A stretch of DNA of 5,121 bases from Candidatus Bathyarchaeota archaeon. GTDB taxonomy: Archaea > Thermoproteota > Bathyarchaeia > 40CM-2-53-6 > RBG-13-38-9. Below the pieces are notes generated by a model. The model had not been told where the DNA came from. It worked only from the letters and a program-made list of their open reading frames with translations, and ran no database searches. Positions 1 to 4,806 of the stretch are shown piece by piece. Position numbers and translations under genes: made by a program. The stretch covers positions 1 to 5,121 of the forward strand of contig JAGTQO010000096.1 in assembly GCA_018396565.1 (NCBI GenBank). Reading direction: 5' to 3'. The stretch's first letter is position 1. Each line of letters starts with the position of its first letter.

Positions 1-311
1 TGGCGATGACCTTGACAGGGGATATGATCAATTTCCATAATGTGGGTCACGGGGGGGCCATATTCGCCCTGGCAGACGCCGCCTTCGCCGCCGCAAGCAA
101 CTCACATGGGGAGAAGGCCTTAGCCCTAAACATGAACATAAACTACTGCTCACCGGCAAAAGAGGGTATGAGGTTGATAGCTGAAGCCCAGGAGGAGAGT
201 CTGGGCAGGAAGATAGGATTGTATAGGATGACGGTGAGGTCTGAGGATGGCCGGTTGATAGCCTCCTCCCAAGGAATCGTATACCGTAAATATGATGATG
301 AACCCAGATGA
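1..311 (+). CDS. PaaI-like hotdog-fold thioesterase, 5' end missing
   Basis: This is the C-terminal part (about 100 residues) of a hotdog-fold acyl-CoA thioesterase of the PaaI type. The family hydrolyses CoA thioesters, classically hydroxyphenylacetyl-CoA, in the cytoplasm. Visible signatures are the stretch HNVGHGGAIFALADAAF, where the HGG turn and the Asp of LAD correspond to the active-site region, the following ASNS, and the C-terminal strand DGRLIASSQGIVYR. The reading frame is open to the left edge (GCG precedes the first ATG at 6), and PaaI proteins usually have 130-150 residues. So the ATG at 6 is probably internal and some 25-40 residues lie outside the window. The stop is TGA at 309-311. 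No phenylacetate-pathway gene is visible nearby, so the physiological acyl-CoA cannot be named. The family call is secure; the substrate is not. Confidence 0.88.
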   Translation, partial: AMTLTGDMINFHNVGHGGAIFALADAAFAAASNSHGEKALALNMNINYCSPAKEGMRLIAEAQEESLGRKIGLYRMTVRSEDGRLIASSQGIVYRKYDDEPR

Positions 312-335
312 ATATGATGCTTGTAGTCTTCGAAC

Positions 336-346
336 GTCTTTAAATG
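336..346 (+). promoter_or_regulatory. TATA box ahead of the small ORF and Hsp20
   Basis: GTCTTTAAATG contains a TTTAAAT core. An archaeal TATA box sits about 26 bp before the transcript start, so initiation is expected near 364-368. That would put it at or next to the ATG at 364 and roughly 100 nt ahead of the Hsp20 start. The motif was found by eye and has only moderate sequence strength. Confidence 0.45.
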
Positions 347-363
347 TTCAGCCGAGATTTGGG

Positions 364-450
364 ATGGCTAGTAGGCTGCACCGTAGATTCTTCGGTTCGG
401 ATGGTAAGACTTATTTCAAGCCAGATAGTGAATTCTATTGTAGATTTTGA
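364..450 (+). CDS. possible leaderless 28-residue ORF upstream of Hsp20
   Basis: An ATG at 364 opens a 28-codon frame whose product begins MASRLHRRFFGSDGKTYF. It ends at TGA 448-450, immediately followed by TAG 451-453. The ATG falls where transcription from the TATA box at 336-346 should begin, so it could be translated as a leaderless ORF. It lies 18 nt ahead of the Hsp20 start and in the same frame, separated by the two tandem stops. The peptide is basic and aromatic-rich, with a single Cys near its end. I recognise no family. It may be a real small protein, a translated leader affecting Hsp20 expression, or chance; conservation in relatives would decide. Confidence 0.3.
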   Translation: MASRLHRRFFGSDGKTYFKPDSEFYCRF

Positions 451-451
451 T

Positions 452-458
452 AGGGGTG
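452..458 (+). promoter_or_regulatory. ribosome binding site selecting the TTG start of Hsp20
   Basis: AGGGGTG resembles the archaeal Shine-Dalgarno GGAGGTG and lies 10 nt before the TTG at 469. The frame is closed upstream by TAG at 451-453, and there is no ATG or GTG in frame between that stop and the TTG. The TTG is therefore the best start. Confidence 0.5.
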
Positions 459-468
459 TGAAAGGGTC

Positions 469-999
469 TTGTCTGAGAGGAAGGGTAAGGTCCAGACGAG
501 GGTGAAGCCTAAGGTTGAGAGGGGTGAGATAGTTCCAACCCGACCGTCAGACATCTTGAGCGAGGTGGACAAGATGTTCAACGAGTTGAGGAAGGGTATA
601 GAGAGTATTATATCGCCCATAAGAACCGGCTGGCCGAGGCTCGGTCTTCCACGTTTCGAGTTGCCTGAGGTCAGGGAGCCTTGCCTGGATTTGGTTGATG
701 CTGGAAGAGAGTATAGGGTGTGCGCTGAGGTTCCTGGAATACCTAAGGAGAAGATAGAGGTGACAGTCACCCCCAGGGCTGTGGAGATATCTGGTGAGGC
801 GAAGACCGAGGTGAAGGAGGAGGGGGAGGGGTATATTCATCAGGAGAGGGGCTACTCAAGAGTATATCGGAGCCTCACCCTGCCAGAGGAGGTTCTACCA
901 GAGAAGGCTGAGGCAACCTTGAACAATGGGCTCCTTGAGATCAAGATTCCTAAGAAGTCGCCGACGGAAGTGAAGAAGCATAAGATTCCTGTGAAGTGA
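469..999 (+). CDS. hsp20: Hsp20 family small heat shock protein (alpha-crystallin domain)
   Basis: A 176-residue small heat shock protein: an ATP-independent holdase that forms oligomers and keeps unfolding cytoplasmic proteins soluble. Residues 1-70 are the variable N-terminal arm, with an amphipathic SDILSEVDKMFNEL segment typical of the family. The alpha-crystallin domain spans about 72-162, from the strand LDLVDAGREYRV through VPGIPKEKIEV to the hallmark AEATLNNGLLEIKIPK, which carries the conserved A-x-x-x-N-G-L-L pattern. The C-terminus ends HKIPVK, where IPV is the I-x-I/V tail motif that docks on neighbouring subunits. The start is TTG, chosen for the AGGGGTG upstream and the tandem stops closing the frame. 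It is likely transcribed from the TATA box near 340, possibly with the 28-codon ORF as leader. The N-terminal 20 residues are strongly basic, which is less usual. The family assignment is firm. Confidence 0.96.
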   Translation: MSERKGKVQTRVKPKVERGEIVPTRPSDILSEVDKMFNELRKGIESIISPIRTGWPRLGLPRFELPEVREPCLDLVDAGREYRVCAEVPGIPKEKIEVTVTPRAVEISGEAKTEVKEEGEGYIHQERGYSRVYRSLTLPEEVLPEKAEATLNNGLLEIKIPKKSPTEVKKHKIPVK

Positions 1000-1010
1000 T
1001 TTAAATCACT
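995..1010. repeat. 16-bp perfect palindrome overlapping the Hsp20 stop codon
   Basis: AGTGATTTAAATCACT equals its own reverse complement over all 16 bases and contains the Hsp20 stop (TGA 997-999). As RNA it can fold a 6-bp stem with a TTAA loop. It may act as a transcript-end hairpin, a protein-binding site, or have no role. Confidence 0.6.
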
Positions 1011-1040
1011 CCCAAGCCTTTAGACTTCTAAAAACTCAAC

Positions 1041-1056
1041 ATTTCTATTTTTTTAA
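1041..1056 (+). terminator. T-rich terminator after Hsp20
   Basis: ATTTCTATTTTTTTAA includes a run of seven T (1048-1054), the usual form of intrinsic termination signal in archaea. It lies about 45 nt after the Hsp20 stop. The next gene is convergent and ends at 1090, so a stop to transcription is expected here. Confidence 0.55.
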
Positions 1057-1089
1057 TTGATAAGTCGTCAAAGTTTTGTTGCCCAACTT

Positions 1090-2244
1090 TCACTGCATCA
1101 ATTCCGTCTTCACATGTATGAGATGTGTTAGATCCCGTCTACTCACTATGCCTAGAAGGTTGCCTTCCTTCATAACCAATACTCTGCCGACACCCATCCT
1201 GGACATTTTATACATTACATCTGCTGCGGATACTTCAGGTTCGACGGTGGCGACTCTTCTTAAGGGTTTCATAACTTCACCTACTGTGACCTGACTCCAA
1301 CGGTTCTTTGGAATATCTTTGATATCCTCCATTGTCACCAGGCCTACGACCGTTCCACCCTTCAATACTGGGTATCCTGCATGCTTCTTTCTGAGAAAGT
1401 ATTCGTCTACGAGCTCCTCGATGGTGAGGTTTGAGTCGACTGTTGTGACGTCTCTTGTCATTATCTCGTTGACCGTGGTTCCGGCTAGGGCTTGGCTTAT
1501 GATTGTTTGGCTGAGTCCAGACTCTGCTCCTGACCTTATGAATAGGCCTATGAAGATTACCCATAGGCCGCTGAAGAACCCTCCGAGAATCGCTATGGTG
1601 AATCCTCCGAACATCATCAGGTAGGATATGCCTATACCAACCTTTGCAGCGGATCTAGTGGCCTTCACCATGTTTCCGCTCAACCTCCATAGTGTTGAGC
1701 GTAGGATCCTTCCGCCGTCGAGTGGGAATGCGGGGAGGAGGTTGAAGGCTCCTAGTGCGCCGTTTATGGATGCTCCGTACTGAAGGATCGCAGCGAGCTC
1801 CGGTGGGTGACCTGCAGTCATAGAGTAGTACCATAGGATTGCTAGGATGGTTGCGATTGCGAAGCTCGATATGGGGCCTGCAACAGCTGTCTTGAACTCA
1901 ACATTCGGGTCCCTGGGCTCCTCAGGGAGCTCAGATACACCTCCAAGGAAGAATAGGGTTATCCTTCTGACAGGTATGCCGAACCTTTTTGCAACGATCG
2001 AATGGCATACTTCATGGATCACCACGGAGATTATGAGTAGTAGTCCTGACGCGGCACCTATCATCCAGTAGCTGCCTTGAGGTAGTCCTGGATACTGTTG
2101 GGGCATGTAGCCCACCGCCAGAGACCAGACGACAAGAATCAGGAATAGCAGAAGGGTGTAGTGGATTCTGATCGTTATGCCGGATATTCTGCCGAGACTG
2201 AAAGACATGGACTCTCGATCTATCTTTAGGTTCCGTCTCACCAT
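1090..2244 (-). CDS. site-2 protease-type M50 membrane metalloprotease with two CBS domains
   Basis: A 384-residue integral membrane zinc protease of the S2P (M50) family, which cuts substrates within the membrane in signalling or protein turnover. The zinc motif HEVCH is at residues 77-81 inside a hydrophobic segment. The second metal-ligand motif NLLPAFPLDGGRI is at 168-180, with Asp176 as expected third ligand. Hydrophobic segments near 30-48, 62-80, 121-140, 152-172, 203-222 and 224-237 give about six membrane passes. Two CBS domains follow (about 256-311 and 319-376, with IMTRDVTTV and VMKPLRRVATV openings). In other proteins such pairs bind adenine nucleotides, suggesting control by energy state. 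The ATG at 2244 has no clear ribosome site; Met13 (2206-2208) opens the usual SFSLGRISGITIRIH start and is preceded by GAGAG, so it may be the true start. It lies 48 bp behind the glycosylase gene on the same strand. The substrate is unknown. Confidence 0.93.
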   Translation of the reverse strand: MVRRNLKIDRESMSFSLGRISGITIRIHYTLLLFLILVVWSLAVGYMPQQYPGLPQGSYWMIGAASGLLLIISVVIHEVCHSIVAKRFGIPVRRITLFFLGGVSELPEEPRDPNVEFKTAVAGPISSFAIATILAILWYYSMTAGHPPELAAILQYGASINGALGAFNLLPAFPLDGGRILRSTLWRLSGNMVKATRSAAKVGIGISYLMMFGGFTIAILGGFFSGLWVIFIGLFIRSGAESGLSQTIISQALAGTTVNEIMTRDVTTVDSNLTIEELVDEYFLRKKHAGYPVLKGGTVVGLVTMEDIKDIPKNRWSQVTVGEVMKPLRRVATVEPEVSAADVMYKMSRMGVGRVLVMKEGNLLGIVSRRDLTHLIHVKTELMQ

Positions 2245-2292
2245 ATATGTTTGTTGCAGCTACAAGTTTGGAGGATATTGGGCTGCTATGTT

Positions 2293-2880
2293 TCAGGGCA
2301 GCTTGCGCCTCAACTTTTCCACATCCTTCTCAATTGTGGTTTTGTATTCTGGGTTGTAGAGGGCTGCGGCTGGATGGAGTGTCGGCATGACCTTGACTTG
2401 GATCCCTTTGAGCTCACCGTCATAGAATCTGCCTCTGACCTCACTTATATTTTTGAACTTGATTTTCATCTTGGATAGGATGTATCTTGTCGGCTGGACT
2501 CCCAAGGTCACTATGAGTCTGGGCTTCACTATTTCGATCTGCCTTTCAAGGTATGGTGTGCATGCTTCGACCTCGTCGGCTCTTGGAACCCTGTTCATAG
2601 GTGGCCTGTGCTTCACTATGTTCGTTATGTATATCTCCTTCCTTTCTAGGCGGTTCTCTGTTAGGATCCTGTCGAGCAGCCTCCCCGCAGCGCCTATGAA
2701 TGGTTTGCCCTCAGCATCCTCCCAATATCCTGGGGCTTCACCTATGAGCATCAAGATGGCTTGGAGATCTCCCTCCCCAGGAACAGATTTCTTAGCACTC
2801 CTCCAGAGCCTACACTTTCTACAATTATCTATCTCTGCTATTAGCCTCTGCATGAGCTCATCTTTACCTGCTATTGCCAA
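2293..2880 (-). CDS. udg: family 4 uracil-DNA glycosylase (iron-sulfur type)
   Basis: A 195-residue type 4 uracil-DNA glycosylase that removes uracil left by cytosine deamination, starting base excision repair. Motif A, GEAPGYWED, is at residues 47-55; PFIGAAGRLLD (60-70) holds the uracil-stacking Phe; motif B, TLHPAA, is at 167-172. The 4Fe-4S ligands expected for the family are Cys20 and Cys23 (CRKC), a residue in the KxRPP motif, and Cys107. Here the third one is His91 (KHRPP) instead of the usual Cys. Spacing from 91 to 107 is normal for family 4, and the KRRIH-type insert of UdgX is absent. The start is TTG at 2878-2880, with AGGAG 11 nt upstream; an ATG at residue 10 (2851-2853) is an alternative. 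It is the first gene of a probable two-gene unit with the protease and diverges from the phosphofructokinase. Family confidence is high; cluster state is open. Confidence 0.94.
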   Translation of the reverse strand: MAIAGKDELMQRLIAEIDNCRKCRLWRSAKKSVPGEGDLQAILMLIGEAPGYWEDAEGKPFIGAAGRLLDRILTENRLERKEIYITNIVKHRPPMNRVPRADEVEACTPYLERQIEIVKPRLIVTLGVQPTRYILSKMKIKFKNISEVRGRFYDGELKGIQVKVMPTLHPAAALYNPEYKTTIEKDVEKLRRKLP

Positions 2881-2885
2881 AGAGG

Positions 2886-2899
2886 TTCAGGCTCCTGAA
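2886..2899 (-). promoter_or_regulatory. inverted repeat covering the glycosylase ribosome binding site
   Basis: On the + strand TTCAGG-CT-CCTGAA is a 6+6 inverted repeat with a 2-bp spacer. On the - strand its centre contains AGGAG, the ribosome binding site for the TTG at 2880. A hairpin or a bound protein here could mask the site. The arms are short, so this may be chance. Confidence 0.3.
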
Positions 2900-2918
2900 G
2901 GAGGTCGCGCTCCATCAA

Positions 2919-2936
2919 TGAAGATCTAGATCTTCA
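2919..2936. promoter_or_regulatory. 18-bp perfect palindrome in the divergent udg/pfkA control region, candidate operator
   Basis: TGAAGATCTAGATCTTCA is a perfect 18-bp palindrome. It lies just downstream of the candidate - strand TATA element, across the expected glycosylase transcription start near 2924. That is a typical place for an archaeal repressor site. Relative to the kinase on the + strand it sits upstream of the TATA candidate, where an activator could bind. The symmetry is seen directly; the operator role is inferred. Confidence 0.5.
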
Positions 2937-2945
2937 AGGCGTATT

Positions 2946-2959
2946 ACTATTAATTTTCC
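2946..2959 (-). promoter_or_regulatory. candidate BRE/TATA for the glycosylase-protease unit
   Basis: Read on the - strand, GGAAAATTAATAGT gives a purine/A-rich BRE-like stretch followed by a TTAATA core. About 26 bp downstream is position 2924, giving a leader of roughly 45 nt before the TTG at 2880. The motif was found by eye in AT-rich DNA. Confidence 0.4.
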
Positions 2960-2974
2960 GTTGTAGAGTTAAGT

Positions 2975-2992
2975 TTCAAAAATAATTTTTCG
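2975..2992 (+). promoter_or_regulatory. candidate TATA element for the phosphofructokinase
   Basis: TTCAAAAATAATTTTTCG is the only strong AT-rich block upstream of the kinase on this strand. It would place the transcript start near 3010 and give a leader of about 64 nt. Its near symmetry means it could serve either strand. Confidence 0.35.
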
Positions 2993-3073
2993 AACACCGC
3001 CTCTGAGTTTCCTGGTGTGGGAGGAAATCCTTAACGTTGACTTAGTTGTTATGATGTTTGGGGTTGTGTATTT

Positions 3074-4036
3074 ATGAGGTTGGTTGCGGTGGCGACGACT
3101 GGTGGAGATGCCCCTGGGATGAATGCTGCGGTCAGGTCTGTTGTTAGATCCGGCATATCGATGGGTTTGAAGGTTATAGGGTTCACCAGGGGATATGCGG
3201 GGATATTGGCAGGTGAGTCTATCCCTTTGGAGAAGAGGAGTGTTGGAGGTATTATTCATGAGGGTGGGACGTTTCTGAAGACCTCCAGGGCTGATGAGAT
3301 GAGGAGTGAGGAGGGTTTGAGAAGGGCTTCTGAAGTCTTGAAGGATAAAAGTGTAGACGGCCTTGTGGTTATCGGTGGGAACGGGTCTTTCAGGGCTGCC
3401 TGTGACCTTTATGAGGTCAGCGGTATTCCTGTCGTCGGTATTCCGGCTACTATAGATAATGACTTGGCTGGGACGGATACTACGATAGGGTTCGATACTG
3501 CTGTTAACACTGCTCTGGATGCGATTGATAAGATAAGGGATACGGCGACCTCCCATGAGAGGGTCTTCGTCGTGGAGGTTATGGGTAGAGATAGGGGTTT
3601 TCTTGCTTTGGAGGTTGGTATAGGGGCTGGGGCTGAGATAATTCTTGTTCCTGAGATAGAGTGCGATGTTGGAGAGGTCTGTGGGAGACTCATGGAGAGT
3701 CATCGTAAGGGTAAGAAGTCTGCGATAATAGTTATGGCTGAGGGTGTTGGTGACTGTGCTGAGATAACCAGAGCTATAAGGGAGTCTACTGGTTTTGAGG
3801 TTAGGTTGGCTAGGCTCGGGCATATTCAGAGGGGTGGTAGGCCGACGGCCTACAGTAGGCTTCTGGCATGTAGGATGGGTGCGGCGAGCATCGATTATCT
3901 CCTTGCAGGTGAGAGGAAGACGATGACGGGGATTCAGGGTGGCCGAATAGTTCCGGTGGACTTGGAGTATGCGACAGAGACCTACAAGCCTATAGATGAG
4001 AATCTGTATCGGTTGGCGGTTATGCTGGCAACCTGA
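3074..4036 (+). CDS. pfkA: ATP-dependent 6-phosphofructokinase, PfkA family
   Basis: A 320-residue PfkA-type kinase, the usual length, converting fructose 6-phosphate to fructose 1,6-bisphosphate at the committed step of glycolysis. Motifs follow the bacterial enzyme closely: TTGGDAPGMNAAVR (8-21) for ATP, GGNGS (101-105), TIDND (126-130) with the catalytic Asp128, MGRDRG (170-175), AEG (222-224), and GHIQRGGRP (249-257) for the sugar phosphate. Gly104 is kept, and Ala125 sits where pyrophosphate-using enzymes have Lys, so ATP is the predicted donor. Residue 103, Asp in the E. coli enzyme and involved with Mg-ATP, is Asn here. ATG 3074 is the first ATG after an in-frame TGA at 3038-3040, with GGGG 9 nt upstream. 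An 8-codon frame (3051-3077) ends in an ATGA overlap with it. Many archaea use ADP-dependent or other kinases instead, so this suggests transfer from bacteria. Confidence 0.95.
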   Translation: MRLVAVATTGGDAPGMNAAVRSVVRSGISMGLKVIGFTRGYAGILAGESIPLEKRSVGGIIHEGGTFLKTSRADEMRSEEGLRRASEVLKDKSVDGLVVIGGNGSFRAACDLYEVSGIPVVGIPATIDNDLAGTDTTIGFDTAVNTALDAIDKIRDTATSHERVFVVEVMGRDRGFLALEVGIGAGAEIILVPEIECDVGEVCGRLMESHRKGKKSAIIVMAEGVGDCAEITRAIRESTGFEVRLARLGHIQRGGRPTAYSRLLACRMGAASIDYLLAGERKTMTGIQGGRIVPVDLEYATETYKPIDENLYRLAVMLAT

Positions 4037-4053
4037 GAGAGATTTGGTGTGTA

Positions 4054-4070
4054 GGTTGAGTCTTCAATCC
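4054..4070 (+). terminator. weak hairpin between convergent pfkA and DUF1893 genes
   Basis: GGTTGA-GTCT-TCAA(T)CC can fold a 6-bp stem with a single bulged T, in the 59-bp gap between convergent genes. No T-run follows on either strand, so a termination role is uncertain. Confidence 0.2.
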
Positions 4071-4095
4071 AAAGTCTACTAGGCTGGAGGCTTCC

Positions 4096-4563
4096 TCACT
4101 CTAATATTGAGGGTTCGGTCTGGGTTGGGTTGGATGTCTTCATCTTGATTTCAATGGAATATTTCTTTAGAATTTTGTAGGCTTCATCTGGATCGTTGAC
4201 TCCCTTGATCGCCATCTCGAATGGGCATAGACCTGTGCCTTGGCGATTCATCAACTTTCCAATATAGGTCTCAGAGATGTGTGGAACATGCCTCTCGGTC
4301 AGGAGTTGGTGTGCCCCCTCAGTCATTGAGACTGCATAGACATACTTTATCTTACAGTATAGGCAGAGCATCGCGACGGCTCTGCCTACGATCTTATCAG
4401 CTACAGTTGAGCTGTGAAGGTCGGCGCCCAACTCATCTATCGCCCTGAGGAAGCCGGCGATGCCTGGGTCTCTGCTCTTGTAGAGTAATGAGCCATTCTT
4501 TACAATGATTAGATTCACATCTCTGGACTTCAACTCGTATGCAGCTATTTGCGGGTCGTCCAT
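4096..4563 (-). CDS. DUF1893 domain protein (TM1506-like)
   Basis: A 155-residue protein of the DUF1893 family. From memory, the family's Thermotoga member TM1506 has a cytidine-deaminase-like fold, but no reaction is established. Recognisable parts are the opening NLIIVKNGSLLYKSRDPGI (18-36), the helix ADKIVGRAVAMLC (55-67), the segment YAVSMTEGAHQLL (76-88) and the signature GTGLCPFEMAIKGVNDP (110-126). The Cys and Glu of CPFE are the family's most conserved polar pair. Family members often have 110-130 residues; here extra charged and polar residues follow about 140. There is no signal peptide or membrane segment, so it should be cytoplasmic. The ATG at 4561-4563 is followed by an open frame, with a TGA nine bases upstream. 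A TATA-like element and a palindrome immediately precede it, so it is probably a single regulated transcript. It runs convergently with pfkA. The function is unknown. Confidence 0.88.
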   Translation of the reverse strand: MDDPQIAAYELKSRDVNLIIVKNGSLLYKSRDPGIAGFLRAIDELGADLHSSTVADKIVGRAVAMLCLYCKIKYVYAVSMTEGAHQLLTERHVPHISETYIGKLMNRQGTGLCPFEMAIKGVNDPDEAYKILKKYSIEIKMKTSNPTQTEPSILE

Positions 4564-4565
4564 GA

Positions 4566-4579
4566 ATGTTCATGAACAT
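4566..4579. promoter_or_regulatory. 14-bp perfect palindrome at the DUF1893 start, candidate operator
   Basis: ATGTTCATGAACAT is a perfect 14-bp palindrome ending 2 bp before the ATG of the DUF1893 gene. The TATA-like element on the - strand predicts initiation near 4571, in the middle of it. A bound repressor would block initiation. The role is inferred from position. Confidence 0.45.
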
Positions 4580-4591
4580 AATTTATGTCAG

Positions 4592-4603
4592 GGGTTAAAA
4601 GGG
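4592..4603 (-). promoter_or_regulatory. TATA-like element for DUF1893
   Basis: On the - strand CCCTTTTAACCC carries a TTTTAA core. Initiation about 26 bp downstream would fall near 4571, leaving a leader of about 8 nt, i.e. an almost leaderless mRNA. This matches the lack of a clear ribosome binding site. Confidence 0.4.
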
Positions 4604-4641
4604 TGGTGGCTGTCAGAAATAATAATTGAAAATTGCATAGA

Positions 4642-4665
4642 GGTGGAGTAGTGGGTGGTGGAGGG
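4642..4665 (+). other. G-rich tract between DUF1893 and the tRNA gene
   Basis: Six runs of two or three G within 24 bases (GG, GG, GGG, GG, GG, GGG) could form a two-tetrad quadruplex on this strand. Otherwise the 174-bp gap between DUF1893 and tRNA-Ala holds only the two promoters. I saw no ORF of note in it. Confidence 0.2.
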
Positions 4666-4693
4666 CTATTTTAGAAGTCTGGCTTGAGGTTCT

Positions 4694-4710
4694 GGGAAAT
4701 CAATATAAGC
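4694..4710 (+). promoter_or_regulatory. BRE/TATA promoter of tRNA-Ala
   Basis: GGGAAATCAATATAAGC combines a GAAAT BRE-like stretch with an ATATAA box centred near 4705. Initiation is expected near 4731, about 7 nt before the mature 5' end at 4738. This is normal for an archaeal tRNA. Confidence 0.65.
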
Positions 4711-4759
4711 TGGCAACAGTCTAGAATTGGGCGGAGTGGGCCGGTAGTTCAGTTTGGTA

Positions 4760-4775
4760 TGCTTGAGGGGCCAAG
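4760..4775 (+). other. non-canonical tRNA intron in the D-loop (about 16 nt)
   Basis: TGCTTGAGGGGCCAAG interrupts the D arm between A21 and G22. Flanking TTGGT (4754-4758) pairs with GCCAA (4770-4774) to form the helix of a relaxed bulge-helix-bulge that the archaeal splicing endonuclease could cut. The 3' cut after 4775 restores GAAC for the D stem. The 5' cut is ambiguous by one base: after 4759 gives a canonical D-loop (16-nt intron), while after 4760 fits 3-nt bulges ATG and AGG better (15-nt intron). The insertion is clear; splicing is inferred. Confidence 0.72.
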
Positions 4776-4791
4776 GAACGCCCGCTTGGCA

Positions 4792-4806
4792 TATTGATGT
4801 CCAGAG
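4792..4806 (+). other. canonical tRNA intron at position 37/38 (15 nt)
   Basis: TATTGATGTCCAGAG sits between A37 (4791) and T38 (4807). TTGG (4786-4789) pairs with CCAG (4801-4804), a 4-bp central helix. It is flanked by 3-nt bulges CAT (4790-4792) and AGT (4805-4807), a textbook bulge-helix-bulge with cuts after the second base of each bulge. The rest is a 2-bp inner stem (AT/GT) with a TGAT loop. Confidence 0.88.

Noticed and set aside
295..345. Box C/D guide RNA starting at ATGATGA (295-301)
   Set aside because: No CTGA box D at suitable distance and no C'/D' pair; the match lies inside the thioesterase coding end.
435..840. Two - strand frames opposite Hsp20
   Set aside because: Both are shadows of the alpha-crystallin coding sequence, with no ribosome site or motif.
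364..999. One longer protein by readthrough from the 28-codon ORF into Hsp20
   Set aside because: The frames match, but two tandem stops (TGA 448-450, TAG 451-453) separate them and Hsp20 is of normal length without an extension.
1277..2071. Frames overlapping the M50 protease gene on both strands
   Set aside because: The protease frame has complete zinc and CBS motifs; the overlapping frames have none.
2453..2929. 158-codon + strand frame opposite the glycosylase
   Set aside because: Antisense to a gene with intact family motifs; low-complexity Ser/Leu-rich translation without recognisable domains.
2969..3823. 284-codon - strand frame opposite pfkA
   Set aside because: Composition is rich in Ser, Thr, Arg and Pro with no motif, and it lies over a clearly coding PfkA gene; it is a shadow of that gene.
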